This document shows positions 45,766 through 57,700 of a DNA stretch of 64,000 nucleotides, in pieces. The notes beneath the pieces are model-generated. The model was given only the letters and a program-made list of their open reading frames with translations, was not told where the DNA came from and did not search any database. How positions within the stretch are numbered: the first letter of the stretch is position 1; the number at the start of each line of letters is the position of its first letter. The DNA comes from Amyloporia xantha. Lineage: Eukaryota > Basidiomycota > Agaricomycetes > Polyporales > Adustoporiaceae. The DNA is taken from the NCBI GenBank assembly GCA_036971615.1, contig JAYKKR010000002.1, positions 3,348,001 to 3,412,000 of the forward strand, given 5' to 3'. Both the position numbers and the translations under genes were made by a program.

Positions 45766-48700
45766 TTAGAATGGAGTCTTCAACTTCACCTTTGCCTTGG
45801 GAGAGCACTGGAACGCCTCAGCAAACTCTGGCACGTTGTACACAGTGCCATCCACCCGATATTGATTCGGTGAGTGGGGGTCTGTGCGTACTCGTGCAAC
45901 CTACCCATCACCACGTGAGTAGTTGGCAAGCATCCAACTATACAAGATACTCACAGCGGACTCAGTCTTGATATTCCTTGCCCAAGCGCGAGCGAACGAG
46001 ATAAAGAACATTTGCTCCCTGGGATAGGAATGATCATCAGTATATGGTCACCGAGACGCATCGCAACAACATTACTTACCTGGTGAAATTCAAACCAGGA
46101 AGCAGATATTCAGTACCATTGTTGAGTCCCGAATTGTACTGTGCTTTCCAAGCGCGATACGCCTGGATTATACCGGTATCTCCGATATTCTCTCCGGAAG
46201 TGCTTGAAATTATTTCAATGAACAAATGCCACTCTCGACGAAGTTTTAACGTACAGATTACCCTGAAAACTGAACATCAGCTTAGGTAGGTGGGAATAAT
46301 GATATATGACGTACATTGACATGGATTTTGCCACCTTTGCCATCGTCGATGGTATACGCTAAAAAGCGATATGGTTGTATTTCATACCTTCTATGTCTGA
46401 AGTACTCACCTGAATACTGCTCGACGATGCAATCTTGCCTGCTCTGGAAGCCTTCACTTGTTGCATTGGTCCACCATTGCTCGAGCTTTCCCTGCTGGTT
46501 GTACAGTCTTCCTGCGGAGTCGAATGCATGCTACCAGAAGACATGTGAGCTACATTATAAACCAATGACAACGGCGGAGGCAACGACATACTGTCAATTC
46601 ATGTGCAGCTACCTGTCCGAACGACCCATATGACATGTAGCCAGGCCTGTCCACCAGAAAACATAAGTCACTACCATGAACAATCAAGATTAAAATTCAT
46701 ACCAAGACTGAGAGAAGAACGGGGGCTGCATAATGCCCGCGGGGAATACGATCTAGGGTGGTCGTAAGCTATGTATCCTGTGCTGAAGAAAGATAGAAAC
46801 AGACCTCGTTTGCTGGCGGATTGAAATAAGCATTCACCGTAGAAGGGAACATCTCCCAAGTTTCCGGATCCCGTTGCTTCCCGAGCTTTTGCCATGTTAT
46901 GTACTCATCGTTTTCACTGGCCATGTAAATGAGCAAATTTGCATCGTAACGAAGACCCACAACAACGACGATGGGCGGTGATAGGCAGAAATAACAAAAT
47001 ACACACCTTGCACTCAACATGTTGTCAAAGAATGTACCCTCGTGAATGCTAACGCGGGTATAGTACATGGCAATTGCACGAGGGTCGCGGGTATCCGGCG
47101 AAATGGGGAAGCCGACTTTGATCCTGATGGCATCAGCCTATGCGAACAGTGAGAACCAACCTCAAGGTAAAGAGCAAACTGTACCAACCTTCTCAGCAGC
47201 AGCAGCGGCGCTTTCATCATCCATCCAATCAATCTGCGTCAGCGAACTCTTGAACGTCTGAACAATGTCTATCGGAAATCGTGGACGTGTTTAGATGGGC
47301 GATTATTAAGCAGAGGCTTCCGCATGTCGACAAACCTTTGATAACTTTTGTCCCTTTCTCCCTGGAGTCGCCGCCAAAGGTCACATTCACGAAATACCGC
47401 CCTGTCGCAAAGCCCATCGCTTGTTCTACTTGCGTGGTGCAGAACTCCGCACGGTCACCGACTGCGCCTTTTTTGAGGCCTTTCAGCTCCTCCTCGAGGC
47501 TGCGAACTGCCTTCCAAGCTTCGGTTTCATAATCAAGGAGAGGAGCCAATGCGAGACCTGCACGTGTTACCAAATACGCCTCGATCGTCTCGAATGACGT
47601 TTCATTAAGGATCAAAGACAACGAGGCCGGATACGATGTTGACGTGAGGATGGCGTTGGATGGGAAATTACGCGGAGTAAATGCAGCAAAGTAGGCCGGA
47701 AAGTCGATCTGTGGCAACGCAGACGTGAGATTGTCTAGCGGTACAGGGTTATATGTCGCAATTGGATCTTGGTACAAGACATCACTGTGGCCCAAAGCGA
47801 CGTAAACCGCTGTAATATGTGGCTCTTAGGGACTAGATGCACTTACAGATCCAGACTTGCATTTGCTATGGCCTTCTCAAATTCAATGATCTTGGCAGCT
47901 AGCTTGCGCGCCCTTCTCGGATCCATAGGCTTTGGCTTATCTTTATTGCCGCCGTCATCATCATCATCGTCGTCGTCGTCACCACCCCATGGAGGCCACG
48001 GCCATGGAGGCCAGACTCGAAGACGCTCTTCGTGTACAACCAAAGCGGCACGAGATAAGCCTACTTCCTCTTCAATGTTCGCCTCTTCTTCTGAAAGCGT
48101 CAGAAGAAGGCGCTCCAGGACTGTTTGATAGAGTTCGGTTACGGATTCCTCTTCATAGTATTCCTGGGGCAGATTGTCAGGTATACCAACGAGACTCCGA
48201 GGTTCTGTTCACCTTCGATGGAAGACCAAGGTCCGGTTGACTGAACCAGAACGTCATATAATTGGGGTCCACACCAACGTCACCCTCGATATCAACTGAA
48301 AAGAGACCACCGACACCTGAAACGGGGTCAGATTAAGATTTGTGAGACCGCCGAACATGTGGAAATATCATTACCGCGAGAGTGGAGGTAGGCAATGGCT
48401 GCTGTCAACCCTTTGGGACTGTTACCCTTGTCTTGAGATATAGAATCAACAACTGTGGCCTTCCCGCTCAACAGCCTGCGGATACGGCTAGTAACAGATG
48501 CCAGCGGCTCCGTGCCAAGTTCGCTAAGTTTGTCTTCGTCCATACATGACGCGTATAATCCACGTATCTTCTTGAGAATCTGTGCGTCGTAGGAAGTTGC
48601 TACATTGGAGGATACATGAGATGACTGTGCAGAAAGGATATCCTGTAAGAGACGTCTGTTCTCTTTTGCGAGTGCTTCAAAGTTGCCGTAGGCGCCCTTG

Positions 48701-49401
48701 TCCGAAGGTATAGGATGTGTCTTGAGCCAACCGCCGTCTACAAAAGACATGAGGTACAATAACAGAGCGGGCGGTCGAGACCTACTTGCAAAATCGTAGA
48801 AATTCTCGCAAGGGTCCTGAGACGTATCAAGGGATGACAGGACAGAAGAAGACAGGATAATACATTCCGGCGTCAAGCAGGCAAGCTAGAGACAATCCTT
48901 TGTATTTACACGTTGAATAGATCAACACAAAATACGCACCTCCTCTGGAGGCCCAGTCGGTACAGGTGCCGGGATACCAACCGTGCTGGTGGACACCACG
49001 GTTGAAGTGGCTGTTGCTGTAGCAGTCCCACTTATGACAGAGGTAACAGTGGTGACTGGAGGACTCTTATCGTCTCCACCTCCTTCTCCATGGCCATTGT
49101 TCAGCTTGTGCTGGGCACCCGCAAAGAGGCCAATGAAGATGGAGCTGAGCAAGAGGAAGATGAGTGCGACGACGAGTAACACTTTCGTGAGCGGAGTAAG
49201 AGGCTCTTGTATGATAGATGTAAATGACGATCCGAAAGAACGATGATGTTCGCCATCTGGGCTGTCCACGTCCTGTAGGAGCGGGGCTGCTTCTGAGGGA
49301 AGGATGGACCCATGGATGAGAACCATGGATCAGCGAGAATACCAATGGGACAAGTGCTCACCTTCGTCCGTCGCGGGCGCCGCTTCCCTAACGTCCGCCA
49401 T
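45766..49401 (-). CDS. M13 family zinc metallopeptidase (neprilysin/endothelin-converting enzyme type)
   Basis: Type II membrane ectopeptidase with a lumenal or extracellular catalytic domain. N-terminus MADVREAAPATDEG, then PLTKVLLVVALIFLLLSSIF as the membrane anchor, a Thr/Ser/Val-rich stalk (TATATATSTVVSTSTV) and the family start SLDTSQDPCENFYDFASGGW. The catalytic end has the zinc motif HELTH, split by an intron after Thr (near 46590: VAAHELT joined to HAFDSAGRLYNQQGKLEQWW), and the second zinc site GENIGD (near 46190). The tail is PEFAEAFQCSPKAKVKLKTPF with stop at 45766-45768; the usual C-terminal CxVW is replaced. About 12 introns. The first intron lies directly after codon 14 (phase 1, near 49359-49300). 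Members degrade small peptides; the fungal substrates are unknown. Confidence 0.9.
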
Positions 49402-49905
49402 CTCGACGGCGTGTGGAAGTAATAAGATACCCGGAGAGTAGAGGAAGAGGTGGTAAGTACAAGTGCCTGACGATTACGGGCCTCAGGCCTGTGTGAAGTG
49501 CGCGCTGCGTATCACGTGATCGTACTCCACGAGGAACGCGTCGAGAAACACGCGTCCCAGTTGGAGTGCCTGTCTGAATAGCTACATTTCTGCAACTACC
49601 AGGTACTGTGACTTGCACAGCGCGTTTAGTCAATGTCTTCCCACCAAGAAATTTCTCAGCGAGGGCCTTCGTCACACGGTGAATACATCCGCTGAAAATG
49701 AGGGTTTGGCCCTAGGCTACTCGTATATGTAGTTATCATGGGGGCCACCTACACAGAATTCTCACTGCGGACATATTCATAGCGTGTCTTATCTCATCAC
49801 TCCAATTGCAATTAGCCTCCGAGAGACAGGGGACGTTGGAGATCTTTCGGTGCTCGACATCTCAGATGAAAGAACATGAGTGGTGATAAATGGTCAGCAT
49901 CTTGG
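49402..49905. other. Intergenic, about 500 bp
   Basis: M13 gene promoter and 3' flank of the scramblase gene. A 95-codon minus-strand frame across 49388-49675 overlaps the M13 start and shows no family features. Confidence 0.5.
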
Positions 49906-51537
49906 TTAATCGTCACCGGAGAACCACCAGAATCCCATGCCATGACTAGCAGACTGTAAGTTCCTCGTAGAGACTGGAGAATGCAAAAGACGTACCCTCC
50001 TTCAGAATGCTGCGAGAAGAAGTCAAAGTCAATATTGACTACGATTTAAATATCAGACTGTGTTCAAACGCGGGATCTGAGACCACTAACCGGACATAGC
50101 CAACACGAGCTGCATGGCAAGTTTTTCATCAGGGGAGAGAGTCACCTTGTCAAAATTATTACTCACGGCGCGTTCCTCTATAGTCAGATTGCGGATAATG
50201 GTAGGTGCTTGTGCCTCCGGATTTTCGGGATCAGATGGACCAGGACTGAAGCGAATGAAATATTGACCTGTTTAGAGGGCACAGTAGTCACAACCTGATA
50301 TCGACGCTACGGCACTTAGTATGATCATACCTGTGTCGGTGAATAGCTACACATACAGTACATGAGCACGCGCCCATTATCCCAGAGCTATTCAATCACG
50401 CTAAAAACTTACTTCACGACTAAACCCTCGGAATGCTCGTCTTATGCTAGCTATCTCTTCACCTCGTGAGTCTCGAAGCCTAAAATCCCAGGCCAGAAAA
50501 CCTTCATCTATCCGCGCAAGTTGTTGAAATAGTTCTGTTTCCGGCTCTGGCTGCGGTTCATTCGCCAATGAGAGGATGCGTCGATGGTCCTCCCTAGGAT
50601 CAATTCAAGTAAGCTGCGACGTCAAAGAGGTCACATTTAGGGACACTAACCTGAGGAACAAGTCATACCGCCTGCGCCAGAGATGCCAGAGCTGTTGCAC
50701 TTCGCCAAACGTGTCAAGAATAGGATCTCCGTCAGGACTATACTCATTAAATTCCTTGAGTCGTTGAACAAACATGCGAGAATTGATGAATGCGAAAGGA
50801 CGACGAAGCTTAATTGATAGTAGACGGAATAGCCGGCATTAGTTGACAAGGACTAGGGCAAGAGCACTCGTTGCATACCCAGAGGATTGGTGTGCCCTCA
50901 CTGTCCATGACCAGGGCGCGGAAGGGTCTGTGAGTGCGCAACATCTGACGTCCAAACGCAGCTAGGAACCCTCGTGGTTCTTCTGCAATGTAACCGAGTG
51001 TTTCGCCGTCCTCGTTGGCTACGCAAGCACCCAGATTCAGCACAGTTGAGCGCATTGATATGCGCGCACAAAAAGCGTACATATCACGTAACGATTGGAC
51101 TGTTCAAATCCCATGAACAGGTTGAGCATCTCGATCTGCCTGTAAGCTTTAGTACGCTACGACAATACCACTGTGTAAAGTCGTACATACCTTGTTACTA
51201 CTAACACATCGTGCCCGAGGAGTAGGCGTTTGAGTCCCGTTTCAGGATTGCTGACAGGGGTTCTCTGGCTTGCTTCCCATAGAGGCGACTGATGCGCGGG
51301 AGGGCTCTCTTCATATGTAGATTTCATGACATCTTCCCGCTCAATAGGGGATTGGGGATGCTTCTTGAGCGGATCGACCTTCGGACGTTGTCTGCTGTTG
51401 CCAGGTCCTCGCTCAGAGAATCTTGAGAGGGCATACGTTCGGCAAGGAACGTCGATCGAAATATACTGGCGTCGAGTGGCTGCATTGCGGTATAATAAGT
51501 TTGAAAGCGTCCTAGTAGTCTTCCCGCAAACTAGCAT
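49906..51537 (-). CDS. Phospholipid-scramblase family protein (AIM25-like)
   Basis: Belongs to the scramblase/LURP1-related fold; the yeast relative Aim25 is mitochondrial. Chosen start at 51537, MLVCGKTTRTLSNLLYRNAATRRQY, is a plausible mitochondrial presequence (Arg/Leu-rich, no acids). A longer frame reaches ATG 51705 but would leave only 6 bp to MSS51. A Pro/Ser-rich linker is followed by the fold: LKRLLLGHDVLVVTRQIEMLNLFMGFEQSNRYVI, ANEDGETLGYIAEEPRGFLAAFGRQMLRTHRPFRALVMDSEGTPILWVRRPFAFINSRMFV, GEVQQLWHLWRRRYDLFL, LARIDEGFLAWDFRLRDSRGEEIASIRRAFRGFSRELFTDTGQYFIRF, and a hydrophobic tail ending FWWFSGDD. This is the usual order for the family, whose scramblase activity is disputed in several members. 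About six introns. The stop is at 49906-49908. Confidence 0.85.
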
Positions 51538-51711
51538 GATGCGGGAGTCTATTCGTAACGGATAATGTGAGTAAGGGAGACGTACCAGCAGAACAGTCTC
51601 GAAACGTTTGTCGAGCCGTAGCCACGAACCGTTTCGGCGATCGAGCTGGGTGCAGTTCTTGGGATTTCGACGCGGCGGAAGGCGCCGGCAAGCTACGTCT
51701 GTCATCTGCAG

Positions 51712-53433
51712 ATGCTACCTCCAGCGACCAGACGGTCGTCGATCTATCTTCTCAGCCATCCGCGTCCAAGACCATGTATACATCCTAACCTGAGGTCGCA
51801 CAATCAGGCCAGGACATTCTTCGGCTGGTTCAAAAAGTCGAAGGCGGTAGAAAAGAAGAGGGATCCAGTTCCGCTCCTTACAGAGGACAACTTATTCCAT
51901 CCGTTCTCCAAGTCTCCATTCCCCGCAATCCGAGCTCGCGGAGAAGCTATCCAAAAGCTTGCGCCATGTCCGGTCTGCGCGACGGCCCATAGTCCATTTC
52001 ACGCCCATGCCCAGGCTCAACCTCGTGCGGTCAAATTCGAGTGCCCGGACTGTGGATGGCCAACACACTGCTCTGAGGAACACTGGAAAGAAGATGAAGA
52101 ACATAAGAAATATTGTGGGAGATTGAGGGAGGTGAACGAAGACGAACACGATCTTAGAAGCGGTCGGAGGATGAGGGAGTTTGAGCTTCCAGGTCAGCAG
52201 CCCTCGTTCATTGTGACCGGCGTACGGAACTGACATGAAAAATAATTCAGGTCCCCAAGATTCTGAGGCCGCCATCTCATTCAGTAATTGGGATGTCTTC
52301 TGGTACACTCGCGGATTTCCTTCCATGGACACAGACCGCTCTCGAAGGCACGCCAGCAAGCTCCTCACATATCCAATCACAATTGGGTCGGTTCTCCACC
52401 AATTCAGTGGGTTGACATTGCGCAACCAGCGTGTCACGTCAGAGGGTAGCCGGTCATTAGCAGGTGAGTTACTTTCGCGAGCTCTCTATAACTCAAACTG
52501 AGCCTTCGCGTTCACCGTGTAGCACTTCGCACAACCTTGCACGTCCCGCCGGGTGCCCCTGAAGTCGAAGCAGCGTCCGTAGACAAACCGCAAATGAGGA
52601 TTTTTGTCCTGGGGGCTCGAGCGGAGTCGTCTCTACCACCACATGTCTGGGAGCAGCTGTGTCTACTGTTCCCTGCTGCTCTCTTCCACGTGTATTTCAT
52701 TGGCCCGCAGGTCTCGCTTCCGAAACCTGCTAGCGAACTCAAAAAGCCGACGGCGAAGCCCAAGCAAGAAGCCGCGCAGACTGCCACGCCTGAATCGGGA
52801 GAGGCCTCGTCGGAGAAAACAGATTCATCCCAGGAGAAGCCTGCCGAGGAAAAGCCCGTATACGTGCCTAATATTTATGAGCCACCTACTCCGGCGCCGA
52901 TTGCTCGGCTGAAACGCACGCGCGAGTCCATCCAGCAATATGGAGTGCCTTCGTATACGGTTCCATACACGCCCCAGCTCACTATTACAGGTATGCAGGC
53001 GACATACATGGACGTACATGCACATTTCCAGGAGACTTTCGACCCCTACACGGACTGCTTTTTCCTATTCTCCCCTGGCTTTGGCTTCCCTTCGCCTAAT
53101 TCCACCTCAGAGGTCACAGGAGAACCGCTTCTACAAATCGCGTCGCCTACGGAATGGGGTCCAGTGATACCGCTATTACTGGCAAGCAAATGCCCAATTT
53201 TTGTGACAGGATTTTCGCCGGCGGATGTCGAACGGGATGTGAAGTCATTATCGACAGCACCGGAGGTTGCGGGCGAGTTCGATTGGGTGGTGACTCCCGG
53301 TCCCAATGCGTTTGGAAGCGAGAAGTGGGAGGTCGCGGACTTTGACCCGCGGGTTATGGTCAAGACGAACTGGGGCGTCTGGGGGATCAGGGGCAAGAGA
53401 AGGGACGTCAGGGAGGCGAAGAGTTGGTTCTAG
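51712..53433 (+). CDS. MSS51: Mitochondrial MSS51-like translation factor
   Basis: Relative of yeast Mss51, the COX1 translational activator and assembly factor on the matrix side of the inner membrane. N-terminus MLPPATRRSSIYLLSHPRPR is a mitochondrial presequence. Then FFGWFKKSK and the MYND-type zinc module CPVCATAHSPFHA...CPDCGWPTHCSEEHWKEDEEHKKYC (about residues 84-140). The Mss51 core follows: FSNWDVFWYTRGFPSMDTDRSRRHASKLLTYPITIGSVLHQFSG, VLGARAESSLPPHVWEQL, a Pro/Glu/Lys-rich insertion of about 60 residues, AHFQETFDPYTDCFFLFSPGFG, and ALLLASKCPIFVTGFSPAD-type and WVVTPGPNAFGSEKWEV segments near the end. Two introns (near 52193-52251 and 52465-52520). Stop TAG at 53431-53433. Divergent from the scramblase gene over 174 bp, counting from the chosen starts. 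Confidence 0.9.
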
Positions 53434-53804
53434 ATTATAATCTTCAGTTCTTTAGCAAGCACCTAACGGTTCAAATATAAGTTGTCTGGTTTTACAGTAT
53501 CCTCCGCTATAAATGCTATATGAAAAAGACCAACTACTTTCGGTTACATATGTATAGGTCAAATGACAATGAATGTCCAAGCGGCTGGGACTGGCCAGCC
53601 ACAGACGCGTTATTCGACATCACGTGCATAGTGCTACTCGCGTTGAAGTCAACGCGTCGTTGATCTGTTAACGCACATGCTACCGTCACCACATCTATCT
53701 GCTCTCGATCTGGACTAGTTATACTGTCGACGCGCCAATTGCACTGTACATTATCGTGAACAGACATCTTGCTCAATTGTAAACTCGCAGTTCCTTCAAT
53801 TGAC
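53434..53804. other. Intergenic, 371 bp
   Basis: Tandem spacer between MSS51 and CDC45, AT-rich at its start (MSS51 3' end), with two ACGCGT elements at about 53605 and 53652 that could be S-phase promoter sites for CDC45. Confidence 0.45.
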
Positions 53805-56337
53805 ATGGTATATCTTACACCTCCCCATCTCTCATCCCCGTCACGTCCATCCTATGGAGAAACATATGCCAAGATTCTCGCGACGCATCGACGTTCACCT
53901 TCTACCTCAGCTTCTTCCGTTATTATTCTCGTTGCCCCAGATGTAGATGCTCTCTGTGCTGCACACATGCTTGCGGAATTGTTCAAGCAGGACGATGTCA
54001 TGTATCGCATCATCCCTGTTTCTGGCCACGCCGAATTGGAACGCGTCAGAGATGAGTTGGCAACTTACACCGATGTGAGCGATGATACCTTGACTTTCTC
54101 CGGAGTGATAATCCGGAACGACCTTCCTTCTAACGTAGATGCACACATTAATCTTATTGAACATGGGCGCCATCCTTGACCTGCCCTCTTCCGACTGGTT
54201 TGGAGACTTCAGCACAAAGTTGTCCGTACATGTCATAGACTCCTCGCGACCTCAAAACTTGTCTAGTGTCTTTGGAGGGGGCGAGAATGGTGAGCGAATA
54301 GTCGTATGGGATGATGGTGGCGCCGAGGACCTTCAGGAGGAGCGAAAAGCATGGGAAGCTCTCACGGTACGTACATTTCCCCTTTCCTACGAATGTCAGC
54401 TGAACTGTATACTTGTGCCGGAAACAAAGTACGAACCGGAGCCTGACTCGGACGATAACTCGGACGACGAGGAGCTAGAGTACCTGGATCCAGACGCTGA
54501 AGATTATGAAGAAGAGGGGGAAGAGGAGTACGAAGGGTCCACTTCTTCTGGGAAGCGTCGTTCATTAGGGGACGGAGACCGTGCTAGCGGCAAGCGGCGG
54601 AGGCTTCAGGTAAGTGCCCTACTTCGATATCTGCATCTTTCCCTTCTCATTGCAAAAATGGGTCAGCGGAAACCCACTCGCATGTCGAGGGATGACCGGG
54701 AACAGTACGCCACCCGATTAGAGAAGCATTATATGTCCGGTACATGGCACGGCCAAAGCGCTTCGGGCACAATTTATATACTTGCCACTGTCCTGGAACG
54801 TGTAGATAATGATCTTCTCTGGTATGTATCTCCCCTTATTCTCGCTGAGCCGCTAACATTGTGTTATCGCCGCTATGGCAGGCTGGCCATATTGGGTCTC
54901 ACATTTCAGTACACAACATCACGTATATCCCGAGACGACTACGACAAATACCACACTATATATTACGACGAGGTCGCACGACTCAACCCACCGCCTCCTG
55001 CGTCCGCCGCGAACGATCACGATATCAAATCACAGAATCCAGATGATACCTCTGTATACGCGGCGGACGAATTGCGCTTCATGATGTTCAGACATTGGAA
55101 TTTGTACGACGCAATGTATCATTCCAGCTATGTAGCAACTAGGCTCGGAATTTGGAAGGAGCGGGGCAGGAAGCGGTTGACAGGGCTGCTCGCGAAGATG
55201 GGGTATGCCCTTTCATCCTATTCACCACACCGCCGTTCTCAATCTAGTACCAACTCACGTCTTTAGGTTTTCTATTCCGGAGACTCAGCAGCCATATCCC
55301 CACATGGCGAAAGATCTCAAGCTTTCCCTGTGGCAGAAGCTTGACCAAATAGCACCAGAATACGGTCTCGTCGAGCTGTCATACCCTTCCTTTATGCGTT
55401 GTTACGGCTATCGGTCGGCGCCTTTGTCCGCGTGCGATGCTGTTGAGGCAGTTTCTGCACTACTGGACGTTGCCGGAGGGGTGCGGATGGAGGTGGAGGT
55501 GGAGGGTGCGCGCAACGGTGGGGAATGGTTTGGTGGGGGGCGCATATGGGAAGCAGGGAAGGAGAAGAGGAGCAGAGACGACGAGCGAGAGAATATTCCT
55601 CCGGGAGGAGCAGCTCTTGTAAAGGCGTCAAACGCCATCGGCGGCAAAAACGATGACGATAGGGCTGGGTCGGAATTGCAGTGGTGGGTCAAGAATTTCT
55701 GGACTGCGTTTGATGCGCTGAACGAGTAAGTGGCTTTCCACACGTACGGACCAACCCCACTGATTCGCTTTGTCTTCTAGCATCGTACGTCTGCGAGAAG
55801 CACTCCCATTGTCGATGGCCCTTCACCGGGCCATAGTCCGCCAGGGTTCGTCTATAATCGACAAACATGACATCCGCACGCTTCGCGGACACCGCGTTGT
55901 CATGATCACGCAAGGGCCCGATCTAGCCCTGTTCGCGCATCCCGGGGTGCTCTCCCGTCTTGCGCTATGGCTTGTCGAAGCGCTGCGCGACAGGCTCCCA
56001 GCGACTAGCACGGCCTATTCGCGCAGCAAACGCAAGAGTCTTCCGCTTGTTCTCGCGTGTCTGAACGAGAAGGAGGGCACTTACATTGTCGTGGGTGTAA
56101 CTGCTGCGCTCAACTTTGATGATGTCCGCAAGAAGTACGTGCATGCTCTGCTGAAATCCTTCTCCCCTCATTGACGTTGACTCATCGATCAGTGAATTCG
56201 GTCTCGCCTTTTTGGATGCCAAAGAACGATGCAATGCTCGCACACGTCACGGCTCGTTTGATACGAGCGTGCTCGAGATCAATAAGGATGACCTGAAAGT
56301 ATTTCTTGAGACATTGTGCGAAGGTGGGGAGAGGTAG
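53805..56337 (+). CDS. CDC45: DNA replication initiation protein CDC45
   Basis: Subunit of the CMG helicase (Cdc45-MCM2-7-GINS). Start [20 protein letters not shown] at 53805, then [27 protein letters not shown], the inactive DHH-phosphoesterase-like opening of the family. Intron 54075-54138 (64 bp) joins [11 protein letters not shown] to [16 protein letters not shown] strongly acidic stretch ([31 protein letters not shown]) and a bipartite-like basic [19 protein letters not shown] follow. Later come [36 protein letters not shown], the [38 protein letters not shown] block, [22 protein letters not shown], and the C-terminal [27 protein letters not shown]. Seven or so introns; the stop TAG is at 56335-56337. 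Upstream ACGCGT elements suggest G1/S control. Confidence 0.93.
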
Positions 56338-56664
56338 TGATACACAGATTGCGCCGCCTTGGACAAGCTCTTGATTTATCTTTAGTTATTCGATGTAATC
56401 TGTACTCTGTAGGTCATGCTGGTGTATTTACTCGGGACAATTTTAGGGTGCCATGTGGCTGGGCTTCACAAAGAATCATCTCGTTGACCTGCGTGCAGCA
56501 TAACTACTGCAAGGCTGCAGAGCGTGCCAGCAAGGTAACGTCTTTGCTCTGAGCGGTCTCGATGGAGGTAGTCAGTCAGTATTTTGAGATGTCTTCACCT
56601 CTGAAGTTCAGCCCAGACTAAAGTACATAGTTATGTCTCAATCATCTTCTGTAAGTAGCACTGC
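56338..56664. other. Intergenic, 327 bp
   Basis: Convergent 3' ends of CDC45 and HIS3. Nothing else seen. Confidence 0.6.
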
Positions 56665-57505
56665 CTACAAAACACCTTTTGTACTGGGTACATCGTCACC
56701 ACCTGTTCGCTCTATTGCCTGACGAATAGCAAGCGCCAGCGCCTTAAATGCGGACTCCGCACTGATTGAGAGTGAGCAGCGGCATCACATGAAGAACACA
56801 AAAAACGTACCGGTGATGATCATTTTCGCCCCGCAAAACATCGACGTGCAACGTCACTCCGGCAGCAATAGAGAACGAATAAAATATGTGCGGGAACATT
56901 TCCGTTGAAAGATCTCCAATCTTTTCTCTCTTGAGTCCGAGATCGGTCACACAGTACGGTCTTGAACAGATATCAATGACCGCACGTGAGAGAGCCTGAA
57001 ATAACATGTCGGAATGAGGAAAGACCCAAAAGTCTAGCATCCTATCTTACCTCGTCGAGCGGAGCGAACCCAGTGCCATATCGGCGGATTCCCCTGACCT
57101 CCCCAAGAGCCTGTTTAAATGCTGTTCCCAGAGCTATAGCGCTATCCTGTATAAATCCATATACAATAAGTCGACACCTCCTGACATTTGAGAACGTTCT
57201 GACACTTATCTGCCGTGTGGTGATCGTCTATCCAGAGATCGCCCTGACATTTCATTGTCAGCGACATGCCAGAATGCTTTGCAAGGGCGTGATACATCTG
57301 ATCGAGGTGAGAAACATGGCACATGTTAGACTTTGAAGAATCGTTTACGACGCAGAGACATACATACATGGTCTAGAAACCCGATCCCTGTGGAAATAGA
57401 GATCTCCTGCTTGTTTCCGGAGCCGCCTTGGCAGTCGAGGTTTATAAAAACATCAATCTGCGTCTCATTCGTCTTGCGCTCAATCTTTGCTGTCCTTGCG
57501 GCCAT
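56665..57505 (-). CDS. HIS3: Imidazoleglycerol-phosphate dehydratase
   Basis: Sixth step of histidine biosynthesis. Start [16 protein letters not shown] at 57505; the frame is open further upstream, but this ATG matches the usual start. Motifs: TGIGFLDH joined to [10 protein letters not shown], then the manganese-binding DDHHTA..., [89 protein letters not shown], and the end [13 protein letters not shown] with stop at 56665-56667. Four introns. The second, at 57149-57209 (61 bp), seems to be of AT-AC type (starts ATAAGT, ends TATAC). Only that splicing gives the family's invariant HHTAEDSAIALG. The others (near 57360-57310, 57049-56998 and 56809-56763) are GT-AG. The rest of the protein is standard and about 200 residues long. 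Confidence 0.93.
57149..57209 (-). other. Apparent AT-AC intron of HIS3
   Basis: 61 bp. On the minus strand it opens ATAAGT and closes ATTTATAC, with CTTAT as a branch-like site 18 nt before its end. It lacks the U12 donor (ATATCCTT) and branch (TCCTTAAC), so a U2-type AT-AC intron is the reading. Removing it joins CACACGGCAG to AGGATAGC, encoding HTAEDS. Confidence 0.7.
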
Positions 57506-57700
57506 CTTAGCCCTCGAGTCCAAGAGATGAAAACACTGAGTGACTTTGCAATTCACAGCCAAATTCACATCTCGCGATGAGTCAGTGATCGATCTGCCAC
57601 GTGCCTCTGCTCGATCGTCACAAAATAGGCGAAGGAAAGTCCTACATATATGTATCACACTCGTAGCTACAGGCCACATGCTTTGAAGATGCTGTTCTAG

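Noticed and set aside
54105..54138. 34-bp intron in CDC45 after FSG
   Set aside because: A better donor (GTGAGC at 54075) gives a normal 64-bp intron with the same acceptor and a protein that aligns better in length.
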